Assembly: GCF_009831215.1 (NCBI RefSeq)
Contig: NZ_WUTW01000001.1
Coordinates: 1-64,000 of the forward strand
Length of the DNA stretch: 64,000 nt
Origin: Actinomadura rayongensis
GTDB lineage: Bacteria > Actinomycetota > Actinomycetes > Streptosporangiales > Streptosporangiaceae
Reading direction: 5' to 3'
Shown here: piece by piece, positions 7,857 through 15,125 of the stretch
How positions within the stretch are numbered: position 1 is the first letter of the stretch
Layout: each line of letters opens with the position of its first letter
Program-made: the position numbers and the translations under genes
Notes under the pieces: generated by a model
What the model saw: only the letters and a program-made list of their open reading frames with translations
Told to the model about the DNA's origin: nothing
The model's database searches: none

Positions 7857-8249
7857 CTACCCCACCCCGCCCGCGCCGCGCGACGGGGTGCTGAGCGTGG
7901 CCTCGCCGAGCCGGAGCACCATGAGCTGCATCTCCTGCGCGATGAGGCCCGGGTTGATGTCCTCGCCGGTGATGACCGCGAGCGCCGTCCCGGCCGCCGC
8001 GCCGCGCAGGAACAGGCAGCCGCCGTCGTGCTGCACCATCACCTGGCGGACGACCGGCTCGCCGGTGCCGTGGCTCGCGGCCTGGTCGCGGCCGAGGGAC
8101 AGCATCGCGGTGCAGCGGGCGGCCAGGCGCTCGGCGTCGTCCCGGGCGAGGCCGCCGGAGCGGGCCTTGAGGAGCCCGTCGGTGGTGCAGAGGACGACGT
8201 GCCGGACGCCCGGTACGCGCGCCATGTGCTCAACGGTCCAGTCACTCAC
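7857..8249 (-). CDS. cvnB: Conservon roadblock/LC7 protein CvnB
   Basis: 130-residue roadblock/LC7-domain protein, beginning SDWTVEHMARVPGVRHVVLCTTDGLLKA, with the central RLAARCTAMLSLGRD helix and LFLRGAAAGTALAVI strands. Roadblock proteins in bacteria act like MglB, as partners or GTPase regulators of small G proteins such as CvnD. The GTG at 8249 follows GGAG by 7 bases and overlaps the end of cvnA by 8 bases. Confidence 0.93.
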   Translation of the reverse strand: MSDWTVEHMARVPGVRHVVLCTTDGLLKARSGGLARDDAERLAARCTAMLSLGRDQAASHGTGEPVVRQVMVQHDGGCLFLRGAAAGTALAVITGEDINPGLIAQEMQLMVLRLGEATLSTPSRGAGGVG

Positions 8250-10140
8250 GGGGTTCTCCAGGGTCGTCGTCGGGCGGGTCGGGGACGGGGGACGCGTCGC
8301 CGAACACGCCCGCCATGAAGGACGCGGCGTCCTCGGGCGTCTGGTCGGGCGGCGCGACGGCGGGCGCGGTGCTCGGCGGCGGGACGGCGGTGCGCCGCCG
8401 GTTGCGCCGTTGCGGCAGCCCGCCCCCCGGCGCCCCGGCGTCCGGCGCGGCCGACCCGAAGGGCGGCGTGCCCGCCGCCCCGGACGAGGGCAGGGCGTGC
8501 GACCCGGTGCCGGACGCGTCGTGCGACCCGTCGTCCGCCGCCCCACCGGGCGCCGAGTGCGACCCAGACGTGCCGGACGCCCCTGACGGGGTCCCCGGCG
8601 CCCCTGCGGACGGCGCGGGCTCAGCGCCGCGCGGCTGCGCTGCGGGCTGCGCGCCGAGCCTGCCGGACGACGGCCCGGCAGGCTGCGCGGAAGACGGCGT
8701 CCCGGCGGACGACGCGGGAGACGGCGTTCCCGCGGCCGGCCCGGCGGACGGCGCTGCCGTCCCGGTGGGCGGCGTGGCCGACGGCGCCCCTGCGGGCCGC
8801 CCGGCGGGCGGCGTTGCCGTGCCGGTGGGCGGGGTTCGCGTGGCGGGGGGTTCGGAGCGGTCCAGGGACGGGCGGGGAAGCGGCGCGGTGGCGCGGGCGC
8901 CGCGCGGCTCGACGCGGATCGTCCGGCCGGACGGGACGAGCACGACCGCCTGGAGCCCGCCGTACGGGGACTCGTCCAGCGTCACCTTCAGCCGGTGCTC
9001 GGCGGCGTACCGGCCGACGACCGCGAGGCCCGTGCGCGGCACCTCGCCGAGGTCGGCGAGGCTCGGGACGACGCGGCCGGCGACGACGTCGCGGGCGTGC
9101 GACAGGCGCGGCTCCTCCAGCCCGGTGCCGTGGTCGTCGATGCGGAACACCGCGCCGGACGCCGCCGCCGTCACCTTGACGATCACGTCGGTGGCGGTCG
9201 GCGAGGCCTCGGTGGCGTTGGCCAGCAGCTCGGCGATCACATGGATGACGGGTTCCAGCGTGACGGGGTCGACGCCGACGTCCGGGTCGCCCTCGATCCG
9301 GACGCGCCCGTAGTCCTCGATGCGCGCCGACGCGGCCTGGACGATCTCGGCGAGCCGCAGCCCCCGCGTCCACTGCTGCCCCTCCCACGAGCCGGACAGG
9401 ATCGCGACGCTCTGCGCGACGCGCGCGGCCTGCGACGCGGCGTGGTCCATGGCCTGCCCGGCGCGGTAGACGTCGGGCAGCAGCCGGTTGTCCTCGGCGA
9501 TGCGCTCGGCGGCGAGCTGCATCCGGTGGCTCGCGGACTGGACGCGCTGCGCGAGCGCGACCATGACCTGCTGGTAGGAGTCCTCGCGGTCGGCGAGGTC
9601 GCGGCGCAGCTCCAGGACCGAGCGCAGCGCGTCGCGGAGCGCGTCGGCCAGCTCGGGGCCGAGCAGGTCGGCGGCCTCGGGTCCGACGCGGGGCAGGTGG
9701 TCGCCGTCGACGACGGCGGGGAGGTAGGCGAGCAGGATCCGGCGGGTCAGCTCCTCCAGGCCCTGCGCGCGCTGGCGGAGCGCGTCGGCGTAGGTCTCCC
9801 ACTCGCCGAGCCGTAGCGCGGCGGCGCGGGCGCGGTCGGTCTCGGCGGCCAGCTCGGCGGCGCGGCGGACGGCCTCGGCGCGCAGCCGGTGCCGCTCGTC
9901 CCGGTCCCGCTGGTCGCGCAGGACGAGCGCGACGACGAGCGCCGCCGCGAGGGCCGTCGCCGCGAACGGGACCGGCCAGCCGACGCCCGCGCCGGTCGCG
10001 AGGAGCAGCAGCGCGGTGAGCATCAGCAGGGCCAGCACGACCGCCGCCGCGATCGACGCCGGTCCCCAGACGTCCCGGCGGCGCGGGGCGTCGGTGGGCG
10101 GGGCGGCCGGCCGTTCGGGGGCGCGCCGGTCGACGGTCAC
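8242..10140 (-). CDS. cvnA: Conservon sensor histidine kinase-like protein CvnA
   Basis: 632-residue membrane protein. Two transmembrane helices (about residues 27-48 and 54-73) flank a very short external loop. A coiled, Arg/Ala-rich helical region follows, then a HATPase_c domain (about 275-390) with an N box in VIAELLANATEASP and a G box in FRIDDHGTGLEE. A typical phospho-accepting HExxxP box is not seen. The last 220 residues are a low-complexity Pro/Ala/Ser/Thr/Gly tail with repeats such as PPTGTA and AGTPS, presumably disordered. The GTG start at 10140 opens the operon cvnA-cvnB-cvnC-cvnD-P450-P450. Partners are the downstream roadblock, DUF742 and GTPase proteins. Confidence 0.92.
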   Translation of the reverse strand: MTVDRRAPERPAAPPTDAPRRRDVWGPASIAAAVVLALLMLTALLLLATGAGVGWPVPFAATALAAALVVALVLRDQRDRDERHRLRAEAVRRAAELAAETDRARAAALRLGEWETYADALRQRAQGLEELTRRILLAYLPAVVDGDHLPRVGPEAADLLGPELADALRDALRSVLELRRDLADREDSYQQVMVALAQRVQSASHRMQLAAERIAEDNRLLPDVYRAGQAMDHAASQAARVAQSVAILSGSWEGQQWTRGLRLAEIVQAASARIEDYGRVRIEGDPDVGVDPVTLEPVIHVIAELLANATEASPTATDVIVKVTAAASGAVFRIDDHGTGLEEPRLSHARDVVAGRVVPSLADLGEVPRTGLAVVGRYAAEHRLKVTLDESPYGGLQAVVLVPSGRTIRVEPRGARATAPLPRPSLDRSEPPATRTPPTGTATPPAGRPAGAPSATPPTGTAAPSAGPAAGTPSPASSAGTPSSAQPAGPSSGRLGAQPAAQPRGAEPAPSAGAPGTPSGASGTSGSHSAPGGAADDGSHDASGTGSHALPSSGAAGTPPFGSAAPDAGAPGGGLPQRRNRRRTAVPPPSTAPAVAPPDQTPEDAASFMAGVFGDASPVPDPPDDDPGEPRE

Positions 10141-10691
10141 GGCCGCGTCCGGGGGGCGGTGCGGGAGGTCGTGCGAGGGGGCATGGGACTCCGTCGGGCA
10201 TGCGGGTGTCGGACGGTCGGGGGACGATCACGGGGAGCAACGGACGGGGGCCGTCGGATTTCCGGTTTCCGATCATGTGGAAAACCGGAAACCTATTTCG
10301 TTGAACGCTGAAATTTTCACTGTGGCGGCCGGGGGCCGCAGGAAAGGGTCAGGTGAACGTCACCTTTCCGAGCGATGGCCCGGACCGGCTGGACAGCCCT
10401 CCACAGTGCGGGTTCTCCCGTCCGTGGCGGGCCTTCCCGGCCGCCCGGCGTCGCGGTGGCGCGCCCGGCGGACCGCTGTTCCGGTCACCGCTTGATGATC
10501 ACCAGTGTAGTCACGGGCGCCTGATCGTTCAGGGCAACGCCCGATATGCGGACGAGCCGCCGCCCGGGCGTCCGGCGAATGCGGAAAGCGCTGTCGCACT
10601 GCCGTATCCGCGTTTACGGACGGCATCGTGATTCTTTTTCGGCACCGTCCCGGCGCGGACGGCGGGACGCGGGCGGGGCCATACTGAGGAG
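10141..10691. other. Intergenic region between divergent cvnA and deoC
   Basis: This 551-base stretch has no reading frame with convincing codon bias and a ribosome binding site. It contains an inverted repeat at 10259-10291 and a locally AT-rich segment (10259-10320) that is the best place for the cvnA promoter on the minus strand. The deoC side ends with a strong GAGGAGG ribosome binding site (10685-10691). Confidence 0.6.
10259..10291. promoter_or_regulatory. Inverted repeat upstream of cvnA
   Basis: Perfect 10-base arms TTTCCGGTTT and AAACCGGAAA are separated by 13 bases, within an AT-rich island about 120 bases upstream of the cvnA start. Spacing and symmetry suit a regulator site in the conservon promoter. 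A role as an RNA hairpin is also possible. Confidence 0.45.
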
Positions 10692-11630
10692 GTGTCAACG
10701 GAGACAGTTCCCCCGGGACGGGGCGCCGCCGGGCTGCGCGCGTTCCTGCACGGCCTGCCCGGCGTCGACCGGGTCGGCGCCGACGAGCGGGCCGCGCGGC
10801 TCGCCACGCGCTCGATCAAGACGACCGCCAAGGCGCAGGCGATCGACCTCGCGATCGCGATGGTCGACCTCACGACGCTGGAGGGCGCGGACACGCCCGG
10901 CAAGGTGCGGGCGCTGTGCGCGAAGGCGGCGCGGCCCGATCCGGAGGACCGCAGCGTCCCGCCGGTCGCGGCCGTGTGCGTCTACTCCGACCTGGTCGGC
11001 GTGGCGGTCGAGGCGCTGGACGGCACCGGCATCGGCGTGGCCAGCGTCGCGACGGCGTTCCCGTCCGGGCGCGCGCCGCTGGCGGCCAAGCTCGCCGACG
11101 TCCGCGCGGCCGTCGCGGCGGGCGCCGCCGAGATCGACATGGTGATCGACCGGGGCGCGTTCCTCGCCGGCGACTACGCGACGGTGGACGCCGAGATCCG
11201 GGCCGTCCGGGAGGCGTGCGGCGACGCCCACCTCAAGGTCATCCTGGAGACCGGCGAGCTGGTCACCTACGACAACGTGCGGCGCGCGTCCTGGCTGGCG
11301 ATGGACGCGGGCGCCGACTTCATCAAGACGTCCACCGGCAAGGTGTCCCCGGCCGCGACGCTGCCGGTGACGCTCGTGATGCTGGAGGCCGTCCGGGACT
11401 ACCGCGCGGCCACCGGACGGACCGTCGGCGTGAAACCGGCGGGCGGCATCCGCACCACCAAGGACGCGCTGAAGTACCTGGTGCTGGTCAACGAGACCGC
11501 CGGGCCGGACTGGCTCACCCCCGACCTGTTCAGGCTGGGCGCGTCCAGCCTGCTCAACGACCTGCTGATGCAGCGCCGCAAGCTCACGACCGGCGTCTAC
11601 TCCGGCCCCGACCACTTCACGCTGGACTGA
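10692..11630 (+). CDS. deoC: Deoxyribose-phosphate aldolase
   Basis: 312-residue class I aldolase splitting 2-deoxyribose 5-phosphate into glyceraldehyde 3-phosphate and acetaldehyde. The Schiff-base lysine lies in ADFIKTSTGK, the second active-site lysine in VGVKPAGGIRT, and the family signature EIDMVIDRGAFLAGDY is present. The GTG start follows GAGGAGG. Two aldehyde dehydrogenase genes follow directly, and these may oxidise the acetaldehyde produced. The order deoC-aldehyde dehydrogenase-aldehyde dehydrogenase also occurs in Streptomyces, so this is a conserved nucleoside-catabolic unit. Confidence 0.95.
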   Translation: MSTETVPPGRGAAGLRAFLHGLPGVDRVGADERAARLATRSIKTTAKAQAIDLAIAMVDLTTLEGADTPGKVRALCAKAARPDPEDRSVPPVAAVCVYSDLVGVAVEALDGTGIGVASVATAFPSGRAPLAAKLADVRAAVAAGAAEIDMVIDRGAFLAGDYATVDAEIRAVREACGDAHLKVILETGELVTYDNVRRASWLAMDAGADFIKTSTGKVSPAATLPVTLVMLEAVRDYRAATGRTVGVKPAGGIRTTKDALKYLVLVNETAGPDWLTPDLFRLGASSLLNDLLMQRRKLTTGVYSGPDHFTLD

Positions 11631-11632
11631 TC

Positions 11633-13066
11633 ATGGACCTCTTCGCGTACGCGCCCGCGCCCGAGTCCCGGGACGTCGTGGACATCCGGCCGTCCTACGG
11701 GCTGTTCGTGGACGGCGCGTTCACCGACGGCGGCGGCGAACCGTTCAAGACCGTCGAGCCCGCGACCGGCGAGGCGCTGGCCGAGGTCGCGTCCGCCGAC
11801 GCGGCCGACGTGGACCGCGCCGTCGCCGCAGCCCGCCGGGCGTATGAGACGGTCTGGGGTCCGATGTCCGGTCGCGACCGGGCCAAGTATCTGTTCCGGA
11901 TCGCGCGGATCCTCCAGGAACGGTCGCGCGAACTGGCGGTGCTGGAGTCGATCGACAACGGCAAGCCGATCCGCGAGTCCCGCGACGTGGACCTGCCCCT
12001 CGTCGCCGCGCACTTCTTCTACCACGCGGGCTGGGCGGACAAACTCGGGCACGCGGGGTTCGGCGCGGACCCGCGTCCGCTGGGCGTCGCCGCGCAGGTC
12101 ATCCCGTGGAACTTCCCGCTGCTCATGCTGGCGTGGAAGATCGCTCCGGCGCTCGCGTGCGGGAACACGGTCGTCCTCAAGCCCGCCGAGACGACGCCGC
12201 TGACCGCGCTGGCGTTCGCGGACGTCTGCCGCCAGGCCGACCTGCCGCCCGGTGTGGTCAACATCATCACCGGCGCGGGGGAGACCGGACGGCTGCTCGT
12301 CGCGCACGACGGCGTCGACAAGGTCGCGTTCACCGGCTCCACCGACGTCGGCCGCGAGATCGCGCGGACCGTCGCCGGGACGCGCAGGCGCCTCACGCTC
12401 GAACTCGGCGGCAAGGCCGCGAACATCGTGTTCGACGACGCGCCGCTCGACCAGGCCGTCGAGGGCGTCGTGAACGGGATCTTCTTCAACCAGGGGCACG
12501 TGTGCTGCGCGGGGTCGCGCCTGCTCGTCCAGGAGACGGTGGCGGACGAGTTCCTGGAGCGGCTGAAGGCGCGCATGGCCACGCTGCGCGTCGGGGACCC
12601 GCTCGACAAGAACACCGACGTCGGCGCGATCAACTCGGCCGCGCAGCTCGCCCGGATCGCCGACCTCGCCGAGGCGGGCGAGCGGGAGGGCGCCGAGCGC
12701 TGGTCGCCGCCCTGCGACCTGCCCGGACGCGGCTACTGGTTCGCGCCGACGCTGTTCACCGGCGTCGCGCAGTCGCACCGGATCGCGCGGGAGGAGATCT
12801 TCGGGCCCGTCCTGTCGGCGCTGACGTTCCGCACCCCGCAGGAGGCCGTGGAGAAGGCGAACAACACGCCGTACGGGCTGTCGGCGGGCGTCTGGTCGGA
12901 GAAGGGCTCGCGGACGCTGTGGGTCGCCGAGCGGCTGCGCGCGGGCGTCGTCTGGGCCAACACGTTCAACAAGTTCGATCCCGCCGCGCCGTTCGGCGGC
13001 TACAAGGAGTCCGGCCACGGCCGGGAGGGCGGCCGGCACGGCCTGGAGGCTTACCTTGACATCTGA
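11633..13066 (+). CDS. Aldehyde dehydrogenase family protein
   Basis: 477-residue NAD(P)-dependent aldehyde dehydrogenase. Visible motifs are the cofactor-binding VIPWNFPLLM and KPAETTPLTAL, the G-motif FTGSTDVGREI, the general base in LELGGKAANIVF, and the catalytic cysteine in FFNQGHVCCAGSR. The C-terminal PFGGYKESGHGREGG is complete. The ATG lies 2 bases after the deoC stop, so the genes form one operon. It may oxidise the acetaldehyde released by DeoC, but the substrate is inferred from context only. Confidence 0.93.
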   Translation: MDLFAYAPAPESRDVVDIRPSYGLFVDGAFTDGGGEPFKTVEPATGEALAEVASADAADVDRAVAAARRAYETVWGPMSGRDRAKYLFRIARILQERSRELAVLESIDNGKPIRESRDVDLPLVAAHFFYHAGWADKLGHAGFGADPRPLGVAAQVIPWNFPLLMLAWKIAPALACGNTVVLKPAETTPLTALAFADVCRQADLPPGVVNIITGAGETGRLLVAHDGVDKVAFTGSTDVGREIARTVAGTRRRLTLELGGKAANIVFDDAPLDQAVEGVVNGIFFNQGHVCCAGSRLLVQETVADEFLERLKARMATLRVGDPLDKNTDVGAINSAAQLARIADLAEAGEREGAERWSPPCDLPGRGYWFAPTLFTGVAQSHRIAREEIFGPVLSALTFRTPQEAVEKANNTPYGLSAGVWSEKGSRTLWVAERLRAGVVWANTFNKFDPAAPFGGYKESGHGREGGRHGLEAYLDI

Positions 13067-13916
13067 TCAGCGGGTGGACGTGCGCAAGACGTACAAGCTG
13101 TTCATCGGGGGCGCGTTCCCCCGGTCGGAGTCGGGCCGGTCGTATCCGGTGACCGGCGCCGAGGGCGGGTTCCTGGCGAACGCGGCGCGGGCGTCGCGCA
13201 AGGACGTTCGGGACGCCGTCGTCGCCGCGCGCAAGGCGTTCCCGGGCTGGTCGGCGCGCACCCCGTACAACCGGGGGCAGATCCTGTACCGGATCGCCGA
13301 GATGCTGGAGGGGCGGCGGGCGCAGTTCGTCGCCGAGCTGCGCGACGCGGGCCTGGGCAAGGGCGCGGCGGGCGCCGAGGTGGACGCGGCCGTCGACCGC
13401 TGGGTCTGGTACGCGGGCTGGGCGGACAAGCTCGCCGCCGTCGCGGGCAACGCCAACCCCGTCGCCGGGCCGTTCTTCACGTTCTCGACGCCCGAGCCCA
13501 CCGGCGTCGTCGGGTCGGTGGCGCCGGACGGGCCGCTGCTCGACCTCGTGTCCGCGCTGGCCCCGGTGATCGTGTCGGGCAACACGGCGGTCGTCGTGGC
13601 GTCCGAGCCCGCGCCGCTCCCGGCGATCACGTTCGCGGAGGTGCTGGCGACGTCCGACCTGCCGGGCGGCGTCGTGAACCTGCTCACCGGCCGCCGCGCG
13701 GAGCTGGCGCCGTGGCTCGCCGGGCACATGGACGTCAACGCGCTCGACCTCACCGGCGTCGCCGAGACGGACGTCAAACCGCTCGCCGAGGCCGCCGCGG
13801 GCAATCTCAAACGGGTTTTCCGCGACCCCGTCCGGGCGGACGCCGAGGACCCCGGAACCGCCAGAATGCAGGCGTTTCTGGAGATCAAGACGGTCTGGCA
13901 TCCGGTCGGCGTCTAA
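13056..13916 (+). CDS. Short aldehyde dehydrogenase-like protein lacking the catalytic half
   Basis: 286-residue protein homologous to the N-terminal (NAD-binding) part of aldehyde dehydrogenases: TYKLFIGGAFPRSESG, YNRGQILYRIAEMLEGRR, TGVVGSVAPDGPLLDL, then SGNTAVVVASEPAPLP. It ends soon after the G-motif region (DLTGVAETDVKP), before the point where the catalytic cysteine would lie. There is no remnant of the catalytic domain downstream, so it is a defined short protein and not a frameshifted gene. The TTG start has GGAGG 6 bases upstream and overlaps the full-length dehydrogenase gene by 11 bases, suggesting co-translation and possibly a complex with it. Confidence 0.85.
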   Translation: MTSDQRVDVRKTYKLFIGGAFPRSESGRSYPVTGAEGGFLANAARASRKDVRDAVVAARKAFPGWSARTPYNRGQILYRIAEMLEGRRAQFVAELRDAGLGKGAAGAEVDAAVDRWVWYAGWADKLAAVAGNANPVAGPFFTFSTPEPTGVVGSVAPDGPLLDLVSALAPVIVSGNTAVVVASEPAPLPAITFAEVLATSDLPGGVVNLLTGRRAELAPWLAGHMDVNALDLTGVAETDVKPLAEAAAGNLKRVFRDPVRADAEDPGTARMQAFLEIKTVWHPVGV

Positions 13917-13999
13917 CCCGAGTTCTGGCGAAACGGGATTAAAGCGGCGCGTGACGTGGAATCAACCACCCGTAACTGATCAACACGGGGGGTAGATCA

Positions 14000-14788
14000 G
14001 TGGCTACCAGGACGAACAGCCGCAGCAAGAGCACGAACCGCACGACGAAGCCCAGCGCGAGGAAGCGGGCGCCGTCCAAGCGGACCAGCGCGGCGGGAAG
14101 CACGTCGAGGTCCACGGTCTCGGCCCGCACCACGCGGCCCGCGGCGAAGAAGACCACGACGAGCCGAGCGGGCTCCGCCGCCGCGACCAAGGTCACGGCC
14201 GCGGCGACGCAGGCGAAGGCCGCCGCGACGCAGATGAAGTCGGTCGCGAGCAAGACCAACGGCTCGGTCAAGGCGATGACCGCCATGACCAAGGCCATGA
14301 CCAGCGCGACCAAGGCGATGGCCGACGCCGCCAAGGCGATGAACACCGCCGCCAAGGCGATCTCGACGGGATCGTCGACCACCAGGCCGCGCGCGTCCGC
14401 GTCGCGGAGCACGGCCGCCAAACCGAAGACGGCCGCCGCGCGCTCCACCGCGAAGAAACCGACGACGAGCCGGGCGCGCAGCAGCTCGTCCAGCCGGTCG
14501 TCGTCGGCGCGGAGCACGACCGCCCGCGCCTCCGGTGGCACACGCGGCTCGTCCTCGCGCGGCAGTCCGGCACGGGCCTCGACACGGGCGCCGGCCCGGG
14601 CCTCGACCCGGGCCAAGGCGGGCACGACGCGTCCGAAGGCGAGCACGACGCGTCCGGCCGCGTCCGGCGCGGGCACGAGCCCGCCCGCACGGCCCGCGAC
14701 GGCCGGCGGCCCGGGGACCGACGTAGGCTCGGCACAACGGCCGGGCGCCGGGAGCCTCGTCGCGGGGCTCGCCGGACGCGGGGGCTGA
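14000..14788 (+). CDS. Basic histone H1-like low-complexity protein
   Basis: 262-residue protein made almost entirely of Ala, Ser, Thr, Lys, Arg and Pro. Three zones can be seen: a basic N-terminal tail (KSTNRTTKPSARKRAPSKR), a central amphipathic Ala/Met/Lys helix with an AMTKAM-type repeat (about residues 90-122), and a long Ser/Arg/Ala tail with SPAKK-like elements. This composition resembles bacterial histone H1-like and HupB-tail proteins that bind and compact DNA, but no classical domain is recognised. The GTG start follows GGGGGG by 7 bases, and third positions are nearly all G or C. A DUF2630 gene follows on the same strand. Confidence 0.7.
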   Translation: MATRTNSRSKSTNRTTKPSARKRAPSKRTSAAGSTSRSTVSARTTRPAAKKTTTSRAGSAAATKVTAAATQAKAAATQMKSVASKTNGSVKAMTAMTKAMTSATKAMADAAKAMNTAAKAISTGSSTTRPRASASRSTAAKPKTAAARSTAKKPTTSRARSSSSSRSSSARSTTARASGGTRGSSSRGSPARASTRAPARASTRAKAGTTRPKASTTRPAASGAGTSPPARPATAGGPGTDVGSAQRPGAGSLVAGLAGRGG

Positions 14789-14822
14789 CCCCGCCGCCCG
14801 GCGGAACCGACGTGGAGGTGTC

Positions 14823-15071
14823 ATGGACGACGACCAGGAGATCCTGGCCCGCATCGGCGGCTACGTCGCCGAGGAGCAGGAACTGCGCGCCCGGCATCAG
14901 CGGGGCGAACTGTCCAACACCGAGGAGCAGGCCCGCATGCGGCGGCTCGAAGAGGAGCTGGACCAGTGCTGGGACCTGCTGCGGCAGCGGCGGGCGCGCC
15001 GGGACGCCGGGCAGAACCCGGGCGAGGCGCACTCGCGTCCCGCCGGGGAGGTCGAGGGCTACCTGCAGTGA
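14823..15071 (+). CDS. DUF2630 family protein
   Basis: 82-residue, strongly charged helical protein (DDDQEILARIGGYVAEEQEL, then RARHQRGELSNTEEQARMRRLEEELDQCWDLLRQRRARR). This is the pattern of the actinobacterial DUF2630 family, probably a helical hairpin or coiled coil. A GGAGGTGTC ribosome binding site precedes the ATG. The function is unknown. It is co-directional with the histone-like gene 34 bases upstream. Confidence 0.85.
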   Translation: MDDDQEILARIGGYVAEEQELRARHQRGELSNTEEQARMRRLEEELDQCWDLLRQRRARRDAGQNPGEAHSRPAGEVEGYLQ

Positions 15072-15085
15072 CCGGCCCGCGGGCC

Positions 15086-15116
15086 GAGCCCGGGTGAGGA
15101 CCGCTCACCCGGGCTC
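15086..15116. terminator. Bidirectional hairpin terminator
   Basis: A perfect 13-bp stem (GAGCCCGGGTGAG and CTCACCCGGGCTC) lies between the stop of the DUF2630 gene and the convergent stop of argS. It can serve both strands. Confidence 0.7.
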
Positions 15117-15125
15117 ACGCCTTGC

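Noticed and set aside
8400..8900. Repeated GC-rich units considered as a CRISPR or intergenic repeat array
   Set aside because: They are in-frame repeats coding for the low-complexity tail of CvnA, without constant repeat length or unique spacers.
10353..10631. Possible 92-codon plus-strand gene in the cvnA-deoC gap
   Set aside because: It has no clear ribosome binding site, mixed third-position composition and no recognisable sequence.
13056..13916. Short aldehyde dehydrogenase considered as a frameshifted pseudogene
   Set aside because: The downstream sequence in all frames contains no catalytic-domain remnant, and codon use is normal to the stop.
13939..14676. Minus-strand open frame of 245 codons that reads like a hydrophobic membrane protein
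   Set aside because: It is antisense to the histone-like gene, whose plus frame has a ribosome binding site and consistent G/C third positions. The hydrophobicity comes from reading Ala, Lys, Met and Thr codons backwards.
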